DNA from: DTU018 sp964618175
GTDB taxonomy: Bacteria > Bacillota > Syntrophomonadia > Syntrophomonadales > Syntrophomonadaceae
DNA: 59,227 nt
Reading direction: 5' to 3'
Assembly (NCBI GenBank): GCA_964618175.1
Contig: CAZTZX010000002.1
Location: 1 to 59,227, forward strand
Under the pieces are notes generated by a model. That model was not told where the DNA came from. It searched no databases and was given only the letters and a program-made list of their open reading frames with translations. Numbering within the stretch: position 1 is the first letter of the stretch; the number at the start of each line of letters is the position of its first letter. Shown here one piece after another: positions 42,136-50,617 of the stretch. The position numbers and the translations under genes were made by a program.

Positions 42136-42735
42136 CTATCTGCTGGACTTTTGCGCGTTACGCTGCAATACCAATTTTATATTGTCTTCCACCCGCTCGC
42201 TCAACTGTCCTGCTTCCGTCAAATCTCGCAGAATAGGATATACTTCGTTGCGGCCAAACCCCAGTACTTCCAGGGCCTCCAAGACTTGAGAGATCATACC
42301 CGATTCAGAACTACCTTCGCCTATAGCAACAGCATCAGGAAGCTTGCCGCGCAGTTCAAACAGTAACCGCTGGGCCATCTTTTTACCTACCCCGGGGATT
42401 TTCAGCAGTGATTTCTCGTCCTCACTGGCCATCGCCGCATAGAATTGATGAGGTTCCATAGTTCCCAATACGTTTAAAGCCACGCGAGCACCGACCCCTG
42501 ATACCCCCAAAAGAGTCTTAAACAGCAGTTGTTCCTCCCGACTCAAGAAGCCGTATAGCTTAAACTCATTATCCAATACCTGCAAATATGTAAAAAGACG
42601 TATTTCTTGGCCGGCAGGTGGTAAACTGGCTGCAGATCGCCCCGGCAAAGCCAATTCATAGCCGGTACCATTGACCTCCAGTACGACTGAATCAGTTCTA
42701 ATTTCAGCCAAAATACCTCGCAGGTAATCGATCAT
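42136..42735 (-). CDS. ruvA: Holliday junction DNA-binding protein RuvA
   Basis: Tetrameric junction clamp. 199 residues in three domains: OB-fold start MIDYLRGILAEI, double helix-hairpin-helix with LLGVSGVGARVALNVL near 72 and KIPGVGKKMAQRLLFELR near 108, and a C-terminal RuvB-binding helix bundle. ATG, 3 bases after the ruvC stop. Confidence 0.96.
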   Translation of the reverse strand: MIDYLRGILAEIRTDSVVLEVNGTGYELALPGRSAASLPPAGQEIRLFTYLQVLDNEFKLYGFLSREEQLLFKTLLGVSGVGARVALNVLGTMEPHQFYAAMASEDEKSLLKIPGVGKKMAQRLLFELRGKLPDAVAIGEGSSESGMISQVLEALEVLGFGRNEVYPILRDLTEAGQLSERVEDNIKLVLQRNAQKSSR

Positions 42736-42738
42736 AGC

Positions 42739-43236
42739 TTATAACTCACTCCTATATATATGTTCCAAACGCTGAGCATGAAGATGGCAAATGGCAATAG
42801 CCAAGGCGTCAGCAGCGTCATCAGGTTTGGGGATCTCCTTCAGCTTTAAAATCCTTTGTACCATCAGCTGAACCTGACGTTTTTCGGCCTGTCCGTACCC
42901 TACCACTGATTGCTTGACCTGTAAAGGTGTATACTCGCAGACCTTTAAGCCCTTACTGGCGCCGGTAAACAGTAGTACCCCCCGGCTCTGGGCTACCGTA
43001 ATAACGGTCTTGGCATTGCGATGATAAAATATTTCTTCTACGGCGGCGGTCTGAGGCTGATACTGATCAATAATGCGGCTGAGGCCTTCATGTATGAGAC
43101 AGAGTCGAGCGGGCATGTCCATACTGGATGGCGTTGATATAACTCCATAATCAATCGCCCGTAGCCTGCTGCCCTGGGCCTCAACTACTCCAAAACCTGT
43201 AGTGGCCGTACCCGGATCAATTCCTAAAACCAGCAT
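42739..43236 (-). CDS. ruvC: Holliday junction resolvase RuvC
   Basis: Endonuclease that cuts junctions symmetrically. 165 residues; catalytic acids seen as LGIDPGTATTGFG (Asp7), EEIFYHRNAKTVI (Glu near 66) and DDAADALAIAICH (two Asp near 140). Start ATG behind AAAGGG. First gene of ruvC-ruvA-ruvB, with the bofC-like gene upstream. Confidence 0.96.
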   Translation of the reverse strand: MLVLGIDPGTATTGFGVVEAQGSRLRAIDYGVISTPSSMDMPARLCLIHEGLSRIIDQYQPQTAAVEEIFYHRNAKTVITVAQSRGVLLFTGASKGLKVCEYTPLQVKQSVVGYGQAEKRQVQLMVQRILKLKEIPKPDDAADALAIAICHLHAQRLEHIYRSEL

Positions 43237-43312
43237 TTGCTTGCCCTTTCTAATCCATCATATAGTCTTATATTACTTGAAAATGAGATAGGAAACCATG
43301 AAGAATGGCGGC

Positions 43313-43353
43313 AAAAAATAAAGTGACAGCGGGCGCATCACCCGTTGTCACTT
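43313..43353 (-). terminator. Terminator of the bofC-like gene
   Basis: A 13-bp stem (one wobble) AAGTGACAGCGGG/CCCGTTGTCACTT at 43321-43353, followed on the minus strand by TATTTTTT. It insulates ruvCAB from the gene upstream. Confidence 0.85.
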
Positions 43354-43380
43354 ATAAAGGATTAGCGAGGGAGATAACTA

Positions 43381-43947
43381 CTACAGGTATTCGTCGAAGT
43401 TCTCCAGAGCATCATTTAGAGCTTCCTCACTGGTAAACTCATAGCTGGCTTCGCGGATCTTTTTTTGGATCTCTTCGGGCAGTGAGGCCATGAGCAGGTT
43501 AGTTACCCGCAGTAACTTATCGTCGCTGCTTTCCGGTCCCTGGTAAATAGCGACTCGGCCCTGGTATTCTTTAAGACGGTACATGTTCTTATCTTCAGGG
43601 CACCAATCATCTATCTTTTGCCTTATGACCAGAGTGTTATCCTGCAGGTCAAGCTGGTAGCCGTCACCATATCCAAATAGGCTGCGTAGTTCCGTTAAAG
43701 ATTTCCCCAGCAGGTCTTCCCGCTGATCATATTCAGAAATAACCACGTGGCCACAGCGCACAAACTCCTGTTCGAATATAATTTGACTATCTTTATTGAT
43801 CGTATCATTGTCTTGACTGGCGGTAATTACTGGTTTCTGGACAGTATTACCAGAATGAAGGTGATCCCACAGGGAAAAAATCCCCCATCCTATCCCAAAA
43901 CCAACCAGCAATACCACCAGCATTAGTCCGGCAGATATCCTTTGCAT
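43381..43947 (-). CDS. BofC C-terminal domain-like protein
   Basis: 188 residues: one N-terminal membrane or signal helix (7-27), then an extracytoplasmic part. The C-terminal 65 residues (YQGRVAIYQGPESS... LPEEIQKKIREASYEFTSEEALNDALENF, each piece under 20) match the BofC C-terminal pattern. BofC of Bacillus regulates SpoIVB signalling during late sporulation. Identification rests on this weak domain match and on the conserved location next to ruv genes. A similar protein without BofC function is possible. Confidence 0.65.
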   Translation of the reverse strand: MQRISAGLMLVVLLVGFGIGWGIFSLWDHLHSGNTVQKPVITASQDNDTINKDSQIIFEQEFVRCGHVVISEYDQREDLLGKSLTELRSLFGYGDGYQLDLQDNTLVIRQKIDDWCPEDKNMYRLKEYQGRVAIYQGPESSDDKLLRVTNLLMASLPEEIQKKIREASYEFTSEEALNDALENFDEYL

Positions 43948-44078
43948 TGGCTATTTCACCTCTTCTGGATAGGTTTACCAGTTTTAGGCGCTCGTATACA
44001 TGGATTTTAAAATAGTTATGAGGGCAATATTCTGACCTTTATTGACTATCCCTTTCACCCATAATTTGCAAAAATAGC

Positions 44079-44109
44079 TTGCATTAAACCGTCTCATAAG
44101 GTTTATAAT
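44079..44109 (+). promoter_or_regulatory. Possible promoter of the 249-residue unknown gene
   Basis: Plus-strand TTGCAT (44079-44084) and TATAAT (44104-44109) with a 19-base spacer, rather long. A sporulation sigma factor cannot be excluded given the neighbouring bofC-like gene. Confidence 0.4.
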
Positions 44110-44201
44110 ATAGATAGGAAGGTCAAGGTAAAGTCAAATTAATCTGAATTATTACGCAATTCCTTAAACGGGATCTTTCCGAAAGCAAAGGAGGCGGTTT
44201 C

Positions 44202-44951
44202 ATGAAAGATACTATTGAAATGGATTTTAAGCGACTTGAAAACCTCGGGTATGAACTACTCGATCCTACCGCTGCTTTGGCGGAGCTTGCTAATGAACCC
44301 AAGTACACTCCCGCTCCCGTAGCGCAGTTAAGTACGCAGGATCTTGATAACTTCGATACTCTAAACTTTGCCGTACCTTCTGCCACCTTCACCAACCAAG
44401 TTGCCAAGCCAGACAACCCCGCTAACTGGAATGAAGAATTCCGTCATCTAGAGGCAAGTCTGTCCAATGGGTGCATCTGGTCATTTGATGAGGACCAAAG
44501 TGAGGAAGTGTGTCTCCAAACCTATCGAAATCTGTTCAACTCTGCTGTTGACCTTCTTAACCAACAAAAGCCCAGCAAAAGCACGGAAGAGATATTAGCC
44601 GAATTTGATTCCTGGGTGGGAACTCCGCTGGATGTCCTATCGCCCTATGGGGATATTGACTTCAATCACAATATTTATGAAGATTCGTTTGAGGTTAGTG
44701 TACCGGTCAGAATTATCAGCCAGAATGAAGAGATTATCGTTAAAGCCAATATGCCTTGGGTCAAAGCTAATCATTTCAAGAATATGGACAATCTGCCCGC
44801 CATTGACATGAAGAGTGTATTGTCACTATTACCAGTACGGGTAAACTCTAAGGAAGTCAAGGTGAGCTTTGTCAACGGCGAATTCCGTTTGGAAGCTCCG
44901 CGGGTAGAAACCGGCAGTGAACCGACTGCTCGAAAGGTAGGGACTCATTGA
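44202..44951 (+). CDS. Unknown 249-residue protein in its own transcription unit
   Basis: Family not recognised. Acidic, soluble, without signal or membrane segment. It contains Pro/Ala-rich linkers in the N-terminal 70 residues (KYTPAPVAQLSTQDLDNFD), a helical middle (NLFNSAVDLLNQQKPSKSTEE), and a C-terminal half of beta strands (EEIIVKANMPWVKANHFKNM, VNSKEVKVSFVNGEFRLEAP). The last part faintly recalls the HSP20/alpha-crystallin sandwich (A-D-x-P-G-V in that family), a guess only. ATG follows AAAGGAGG at 7 bases. It has its own promoter and a strong terminator, between sporulation and yebC genes, and is the only plus-strand gene for about 30 kb. Confidence 0.75.
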   Translation: MKDTIEMDFKRLENLGYELLDPTAALAELANEPKYTPAPVAQLSTQDLDNFDTLNFAVPSATFTNQVAKPDNPANWNEEFRHLEASLSNGCIWSFDEDQSEEVCLQTYRNLFNSAVDLLNQQKPSKSTEEILAEFDSWVGTPLDVLSPYGDIDFNHNIYEDSFEVSVPVRIISQNEEIIVKANMPWVKANHFKNMDNLPAIDMKSVLSLLPVRVNSKEVKVSFVNGEFRLEAPRVETGSEPTARKVGTH

Positions 44952-44969
44952 TCAATACCGACACGAAGT

Positions 44970-45005
44970 AAAGGAGGCTTTCCCCTAGGGTTAGCCTCCT
45001 TTTTA
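44970..45005 (+). terminator. Terminator after the unknown gene
   Basis: A 10-bp stem AAAGGAGGCT/AGCCTCCTTT (44970-44979 with 44993-45002) followed by TTTTATT. It probably also marks the end of the convergent yebC transcript. Confidence 0.9.
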
Positions 45006-45037
45006 TTGGACTTCATGGGACGCTGTCAGTAAGTTGA

Positions 45038-45796
45038 TTAGTCTAGTTTTTCCATGACCTCATCGGTTACTGACATATTGGTGTATACGTTCTGCACATC
45101 ATCATGGTCTTCCAGGAGGTCAATCAGTTTAATGATGCGCGCCGCCATATCAACATCATCTATTTCCACGGTGTTTTCGGGCAGCATTACTATGTCAGCT
45201 TCATCAATGGTAAAGCCATCCTCTTCCAAGGCCTCTTTTATATCCAGGAAAGTATCTACCGATGTAATCACGTCATATTGTTCTTCTTCATCCCGTACAT
45301 CCTCGGCACCAAGCTCCAGCGCCTTCAACATGAACTCTTCTTCGTCCATGGTTATGTTTTCACGGGCGATGCTGATCAGTCCAACTCTATTAAACATCCA
45401 GGCCACACAGCCGGCCTCGCCTAGATTGCCGTTGCTTTTGGAGAAATAGTGACGGATCTCGGAAGCAGTTCGGTTGCGGTTGTCGGTAGCTATTTCCAAC
45501 ATTACTGCCACCCCTCCCGGAGCATATCCTTCATAGACTATTTCCTCTAATATATCACTGTCCAGTTCCCCAGTACCCTTTTTGATGGCCCGGGTTATAT
45601 TGTCATTGGGCATATTGATAGCCTTGGCATTCTGGATGGCCAGTTTTAGCTTGGAATTAGCCTCAGGATCTCCGCCACCGCCAGAACGCACCGCTATAGT
45701 TATTTCTTTGGCAACTTTGGTAAATTCCTTGCCACGTTTTTCATCGGATTTAGCTTTTTTATGCTTAATGTTTGCCCATTTGGAATGTCCGGACAT
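45038..45796 (-). CDS. yebC: YebC/PmpR family regulator
   Basis: 252 residues, the widespread YebC/TACO1 family, associated with DNA-binding regulation and, in recent work, with translation of polyproline stretches. N-terminus MSGHSKWANIKHKKAKSDEK, then IAVRSGGGGDPEANSKL near 30 and GGVAVMLEIATDN near 93. Length and motifs are standard. ATG behind AGGAGG, 21 bases after the methyltransferase gene, so it may be the last gene of the methionine-sulfur operon. Confidence 0.95.
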   Translation of the reverse strand: MSGHSKWANIKHKKAKSDEKRGKEFTKVAKEITIAVRSGGGGDPEANSKLKLAIQNAKAINMPNDNITRAIKKGTGELDSDILEEIVYEGYAPGGVAVMLEIATDNRNRTASEIRHYFSKSNGNLGEAGCVAWMFNRVGLISIARENITMDEEEFMLKALELGAEDVRDEEEQYDVITSVDTFLDIKEALEEDGFTIDEADIVMLPENTVEIDDVDMAARIIKLIDLLEDHDDVQNVYTNMSVTDEVMEKLD

Positions 45797-45817
45797 CTTA
45801 TTTCCTCCTTTTTCTGT

Positions 45818-46486
45818 CTACCAGATACCTGGAATCATGCGCTTGCTATGCTGCATATAGGTTGAATATTCAACGGCAAAATGTTCCAGCATGAATTCTT
45901 CCTCCACGCGTATACGATTCCAAACAGCTGGAGTTTCTGCAACCAATATTATCAGCAAAGCCCCCCAGGAACTGAAAATCAAAGACACCGCCAGTGAGCT
46001 AAGCAGGGCGCTCAAATACATGGGATGACGAATGTATTGATATATACCGTTCTGTACCAGGTGGTGCTCCTGATATAGGGCCACCCGAAGGTTATAAAGA
46101 GGGCCTAAGCTGGTCAAAGCTGCGTACCTCACCAGAGCATTTATAAGAAATACCGCAAACCCGGCATATATTACGAGTGGTTCCATATCGGTCATACGCG
46201 ACCATTGATAGGTGGTAAAGTCCATCAGTGCATAAAACAGCACCAGCAGTGAAGACATCTGCAGATAAATATAGGTCTTTTGATCATTATCGGCCACCAC
46301 CGGAGTCACCGGATCCTGATAAATAAGGATCTCTATAATTGACCAGGTAAAAAAAATAGCAAAGAAAGCTATGATCACCCAAAAATCAAAGCGCTCCAAG
46401 GCTTGATGAGCTAGATAGGCAATATAAATAAAGACTATAAACGATATTGCGATTCTAATAATAACGTTCCTGAGCCTTCGGTTCAA
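45818..46486 (-). CDS. Isoprenylcysteine carboxyl methyltransferase-family membrane protein
   Basis: 222 residues with five or six membrane helices and the SAM-binding signature YIRHPMYLSALL near 150 and RIRVEEEFMLEHF near 190, typical of ICMT/PEMT-like methyltransferases. In bacteria the substrates are mostly unknown; no prenylated proteins are expected. Start TTG behind GGGAGG. Lies between nadE (20 bases) and yebC (21 bases), downstream of the SAM riboswitch, which is interesting as it uses SAM. Confidence 0.85.
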   Translation of the reverse strand: MNRRLRNVIIRIAISFIVFIYIAYLAHQALERFDFWVIIAFFAIFFTWSIIEILIYQDPVTPVVADNDQKTYIYLQMSSLLVLFYALMDFTTYQWSRMTDMEPLVIYAGFAVFLINALVRYAALTSLGPLYNLRVALYQEHHLVQNGIYQYIRHPMYLSALLSSLAVSLIFSSWGALLIILVAETPAVWNRIRVEEEFMLEHFAVEYSTYMQHSKRMIPGIW

Positions 46487-46506
46487 TAAGCTTTCCTCCC
46501 TAGTTT

Positions 46507-47247
46507 TTAATCGCGGGGTATGAGGGGTATGGGGGGCATCCTTCTTTTATGTTCACTGGCTTTTCGCATTGTCTCGATTTTCTCAACTACCTCAGGTTCA
46601 CCTTCACCGGTAGAAAGATAAAGATCCAGATCGGGGTAGGTTATGCCCATTTCTTCCTCATCGCTCTGTCCTTCCCATAAACCACCGGAAGGCACTTTAT
46701 TGATAATATAATCCGGTATTCTCAGATAGCGGGCCAATTCGTATACTTCGGTCTTGAGCAAATCTCCCAGCAACTGCAGATCGACTCCCGCATCTCCATG
46801 TTTAGTAGAATACCCCACACTAAGCTCACTTTTATTGCTGGTGCCCAGAACCAGGTAATTACGCCCCTGGGCTGAGTAATAAAGAGTCATCATTCTGAGC
46901 CTAGGCTTAATATTAGCTCGTAGGAGTCTTCCCCTGAATCCCTCTATTCTAATATATGATTCAAAATGAGTTAACAACAGTCGGTAGGCATTATCAAGTT
47001 CAACTATACGGAAAGGTATATTAAACTCTTCCAGAAACATTTGGCTGTCCAGACGATCGTTGACCTGACTTTCACAGGGTAGAATTAAGGCCATACAGTT
47101 ATCAGGAAAGGCTTTGTGGGCAATAACCGCAGCAACTGCCGAATCCAAACCACCACTTACTCCCAAAACGACGCCTTTAACTCCTGCCTGATCTATCTGT
47201 TCTCTAAGCCAGTTAACCAGGTGGTCAACCACTGTTTCCGGATTCAT
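46507..47247 (-). CDS. nadE: NAD(+) synthase
   Basis: Makes NAD from nicotinate adenine dinucleotide; the small ammonia- (rather than glutamine-) dependent form as no amidase domain is present. 246 residues; PP-loop GVSGGLDSAVAA near 28, LGTSNKSELSVGYSTKHGD near 133. I start at ATG 47247, after GAGGAGGTTTAAC; an upstream in-frame ATG overlaps cysK. One base separates it from cysK. Confidence 0.93.
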   Translation of the reverse strand: MNPETVVDHLVNWLREQIDQAGVKGVVLGVSGGLDSAVAAVIAHKAFPDNCMALILPCESQVNDRLDSQMFLEEFNIPFRIVELDNAYRLLLTHFESYIRIEGFRGRLLRANIKPRLRMMTLYYSAQGRNYLVLGTSNKSELSVGYSTKHGDAGVDLQLLGDLLKTEVYELARYLRIPDYIINKVPSGGLWEGQSDEEEMGITYPDLDLYLSTGEGEPEVVEKIETMRKASEHKRRMPPIPLIPRD

Positions 47248-47248
47248 G

Positions 47249-48178
47249 TTAAACCTCCTCGATGATGAACAGTTCGGTCGACATATACTTATCCATCCCA
47301 TCAGCAGCAATGGCCAAGACTTGGTGCCCTTCTCCCAATTCCCTAGCGATCTGCAAGGCTACATATATAGCAGCGCCGGAAGATATCCCCACTAGTAAGG
47401 CCTCTTTACGAGCTAATAAACGGCAGGTTTCGAAAGCTACTTCGTCTTTGACAGGATAAATGCGGTCGACCAATTCAATATTCAACACAGGTGGTATGAA
47501 TCCTGCTCCAATGCCCTGCAATTTGTGTGGCCCAGCAGCATTGCCGCTCAGAACAGCAGAGGTATGCGGCTCCACAGCGACAATTTGTACCTGAGGTATA
47601 GACTCTTTCAATAAGCTGGCTATGCCAGTCAGTGTCCCCCCACTACCTACTCCACAGATCAGGGCATCCAAATGTCCTTCACACTGCTCCAGTATTTCTT
47701 GGGCAGTTGTTCGGTAATGGCTTTCCGCATTAGCCGGATTTTCAAACTGCTTGACCATAAAATAGCGCTCATCCGTCGCGGACATTTGCTCAGCCTTTTC
47801 GAGCGCTCCCTTCATGCCTAGCTTAGCCGGGGTAAATATTAATTTAGCTCCATAGGCCGATAATAACTTCTTGCGTTCCTCGCTCATATTCTCCGGCATA
47901 ACAATTACTAGGCGATAACCTTTAATGGCAGCTACCATAGCCAATCCTATGCCAGTATTACCACTGGTGGCTTCCAGAATAATCGATTCCTGGTTCAGCT
48001 TACCCTGTTTTTCGGCCGCTTCAATCATAAAGAGCGCCGGGCGATCCTTGATGCTGCCGGCAGGATTGAATGATTCTAACTTGACATAAACATCAGCATC
48101 TCTGCTGTCACCCATATTATTCAATTTTACTATAGGAGTTCGCCCGATGAGTTCCAGTACGTTAGCTGCTGCCTTCAT
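47249..48178 (-). CDS. cysK: Cysteine synthase (O-acetylserine sulfhydrylase)
   Basis: PLP enzyme forming cysteine from O-acetylserine and sulfide. 309 residues; PLP lysine in NPAGSIKDRPA near 41, EATSGNTGIGLAMV near 69, GVGSGGTLTGIA near 177. The GIGAGFIPPVLN region is also present. ATG behind GGAGG. In the sulfur operon under the S-box riboswitch. Confidence 0.95.
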   Translation of the reverse strand: MKAAANVLELIGRTPIVKLNNMGDSRDADVYVKLESFNPAGSIKDRPALFMIEAAEKQGKLNQESIILEATSGNTGIGLAMVAAIKGYRLVIVMPENMSEERKKLLSAYGAKLIFTPAKLGMKGALEKAEQMSATDERYFMVKQFENPANAESHYRTTAQEILEQCEGHLDALICGVGSGGTLTGIASLLKESIPQVQIVAVEPHTSAVLSGNAAGPHKLQGIGAGFIPPVLNIELVDRIYPVKDEVAFETCRLLARKEALLVGISSGAAIYVALQIARELGEGHQVLAIAADGMDKYMSTELFIIEEV

Positions 48179-48192
48179 AGTTCATTCCTCCT

Positions 48193-48939
48193 TTAAATAG
48201 GTACCAATTCCATAGCGCCCCAGGCCGCCATAGTCTCATTCTTTATAGCCAAGACTCCAGTTACTCCAGGTATATCTTGGGCTGTTTCCACGGCTTTCTT
48301 TAAATCTTCTTCACAATGAATCATATTTCCTATCCGAGTCGCAACTGCGTCAGCTAAAGCGGCCGGATAGCCCTTGATAACCACGGCATCCGCACTACCG
48401 AAACTCAAGCTGGGGCCTACTGTCCCCGAGGAAGTGCAAATACCCAGCGGCTGTTCTTGAACACTTATCTTTATGCCGATCCGGTGGCTGAATTTGGACT
48501 GTCCGGCATAGACGGCTGCCACTCTTTCCTGGTTACCATTTAGATAAATGTCGCCTCCATTTTCTACAATAACACTCTTTACCACTGGGTCAAGTCTCTG
48601 TCCAACTGCCTGAGCCACTGTTCCGGCTACGGCCGCCATCGGCCCCACTCCAGCTTGGCGGGCAGCATCGGCCATTAGGTGGACCAGCGGCGAAGCTGAC
48701 GGAAGCAGTTGGATAGGCTCCAAAGAATGCTGGAATGAAGGCTGCAGTGAAATATAGCTCTCCAATTCTGCCCGAATGCGGATCAATTCCTGACGGCACA
48801 TGGAAACCAAGCTATCGGAGTAGCTAGTTTTATCTACCCCGATAGCCAGATCGCTTTCCTTTAATTTGATTGAAAAATAAACCAAATCATGGCCTTCATG
48901 CAGTCGGCGATATAAACGGTTAACGTGCTGACCTTCCAT
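48193..48939 (-). CDS. UPF0280/ApbE-like protein
   Basis: 248 residues of the UPF0280 family, related to the ApbE flavin transferase fold. Diagnostic parts: MAAVAGTVAQAVGQ near 100, VENGGDIYLNG near 122 and GICTSSGTVGPSLSFGSADAV near 165 (20 quoted). The family is genetically linked to the aspartate-semialdehyde sulfurtransferase genes in methanogens and clostridia, and it is next to them here. It probably assists that reaction; exact function unknown. Confidence 0.85.
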   Translation of the reverse strand: MEGQHVNRLYRRLHEGHDLVYFSIKLKESDLAIGVDKTSYSDSLVSMCRQELIRIRAELESYISLQPSFQHSLEPIQLLPSASPLVHLMADAARQAGVGPMAAVAGTVAQAVGQRLDPVVKSVIVENGGDIYLNGNQERVAAVYAGQSKFSHRIGIKISVQEQPLGICTSSGTVGPSLSFGSADAVVIKGYPAALADAVATRIGNMIHCEEDLKKAVETAQDIPGVTGVLAIKNETMAAWGAMELVPI

Positions 48940-48942
48940 AAA

Positions 48943-49368
48943 TCAGCGCACCGCCTCCTTGATTTCAAAATACAGCTGGATAGCTCGGGTAGGACAGCAC
49001 TCCAGGCACATACCACACACTACGCACTTGGCATTGTCAAAAGAGACCTCCATGGTTTCCCTTTCAATAGCCAATGCTTCGGTGGGACAAAATGATGCAC
49101 AGGCCCCACACTGTATACAAATCTCTGATTGCCACACTACCGTTTCACTGAGAGGTTCTACAATTACCCCCAGGCTTTTTAAGAAGTCTACGCCTTCTTT
49201 ATACTTGTTCCGCTCACCTTCCAGTTCAACTACCAGATAACCCTCTTTTTGCGGGTTGATATCGGCTTTTAAAATGTTGACCACCAGATCATATTTTTTG
49301 ACCAGCAGATGAATTATGGGCTGTTCCGATTGAGCGGCAGAAAAATAGCATACTATCTTATCTTTCAA
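48943..49368 (-). CDS. NIL-domain ferredoxin of the homocysteine synthesis module
   Basis: 141 residues: an N-terminal NIL domain (about 1-75) and two [4Fe-4S] motifs, CIQCGACASFCP near 92 and CVVCGMCLECCP near 122. It corresponds to the electron-transfer partner of the aspartate-semialdehyde sulfurtransferase. TTG start behind GGAGGGG; 13 bases after that gene. Confidence 0.9.
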   Translation of the reverse strand: MKDKIVCYFSAAQSEQPIIHLLVKKYDLVVNILKADINPQKEGYLVVELEGERNKYKEGVDFLKSLGVIVEPLSETVVWQSEICIQCGACASFCPTEALAIERETMEVSFDNAKCVVCGMCLECCPTRAIQLYFEIKEAVR

Positions 49369-49381
49369 GAGTAACCCCTCC

Positions 49382-50599
49382 CTAGCGTTTTATGGTTAGT
49401 CCATTGGGACTTCTATCCGGAATCGATTTGAACTCGATGTTAGCTTCGGCAGAAGGAATCCCTGCTACCGGGCAAGTCAGTTCAAAAGTGCCCTTCTGGA
49501 TCCATTCTTTCAGAGTCAGTGCTATCTTGCGGGCCCGAGGATAACTGGATTGAGGTGTAGTAATGACCTGCTGGCCATTAATGGTTACCCGGCCGCTTTT
49601 TAAGTCGCGGTAGTTGACCCTGCCCAGATCGATGGCCTTGCCATAGGGATAACCCTCAAAGTAGTCAACTACCGGGCAGTAGATGTCTTCATCTTTTACG
49701 GTGGTATAGTAAAGGATCTCCTCATTCAATATGGGAATAGGTATGCCAATGCCCACGGCCATAGTTGCTCCATAACCGATATAGCTGAGCCCTACCAGCC
49801 AATAGGGATCCATTTGTTTCAAGTCCCCAATCACTGCCAGGGTACCTGCCGGAGTAAGCGGTACGCCGTTTTCTCCCCGGGCTACATTGGGATGATGCTG
49901 GGTTCCATTCCAGGCCACATAACCAATACCTCCGCCCAGGAATATGCGAGTACCCAGGCCGATCGTTTTGTAGTGGGGGTCATTCATTAAGGGACTCAAC
50001 TGACCGGCTGATGAATAGCTGGCATTACCCATATTAGGCTTCAGAATGCCCATATAGGTATACAAAGTCCGGTCTCCCAGGTTGACGGCACAATTATAGT
50101 TCTGGTAGGCGTTGCGAGGATTGAAAAGATAAGCCTCATTCAGATCGTTTATGGTTATTAAAGTATCAACCTTTTTATTAGGATAGCAATCAGTACCATA
50201 GGAGATCGCTTCCAAGTGAATATCCTTACCAGCTACCAGATCTTGGATCACATGTCCTCCGCCATAGGTAAAGCGCCCCGGAAACACCTTGTTTTCCGGA
50301 TCAGTTTCTGGCAATTGGGCCGCACCAAGATAGGCATCTACAGCTGCGATCCCGCTGTAGGCTTCCACTCCGTTCAGCCAGACTTTCTTCATTTTTATGC
50401 GCGGTCGTGAATGGCCAAAGTTTATGAAAGCGCCCGATGAACACATGGGGCCAAAAGTACCCGTGGTTACAACATCTATTTCCTGGGCAGCTTTTTCCAT
50501 TCCTTTTTCAGCTACAATATCGATTACTTCTTCTGCAGTTACCACCACCGCCTCGCCGCGGCGGATCTTCTCGTTGATTTCTTCATAAGTCTTCTGCAT
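49382..50599 (-). CDS. L-aspartate semialdehyde sulfurtransferase (DUF39 homocysteine biosynthesis protein)
   Basis: Forms homocysteine from aspartate-4-semialdehyde and a sulfur source, bypassing homoserine acylation. 405 residues with the DUF39 pattern: GTFGPMCSSGAFINFGHS near 48 with the conserved cysteine, AYSGIAAVDAYLGAAQ near 80 and GLGTRIFLGGGIGYVAWNGT (20) near 215. Its product is used by MetH next door. Placed between metH and its NIL-ferredoxin. Confidence 0.9.
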   Translation of the reverse strand: MQKTYEEINEKIRRGEAVVVTAEEVIDIVAEKGMEKAAQEIDVVTTGTFGPMCSSGAFINFGHSRPRIKMKKVWLNGVEAYSGIAAVDAYLGAAQLPETDPENKVFPGRFTYGGGHVIQDLVAGKDIHLEAISYGTDCYPNKKVDTLITINDLNEAYLFNPRNAYQNYNCAVNLGDRTLYTYMGILKPNMGNASYSSAGQLSPLMNDPHYKTIGLGTRIFLGGGIGYVAWNGTQHHPNVARGENGVPLTPAGTLAVIGDLKQMDPYWLVGLSYIGYGATMAVGIGIPIPILNEEILYYTTVKDEDIYCPVVDYFEGYPYGKAIDLGRVNYRDLKSGRVTINGQQVITTPQSSYPRARKIALTLKEWIQKGTFELTCPVAGIPSAEANIEFKSIPDRSPNGLTIKR

Positions 50600-50617
50600 G
50601 GTCTCACTTCCCCTCCC

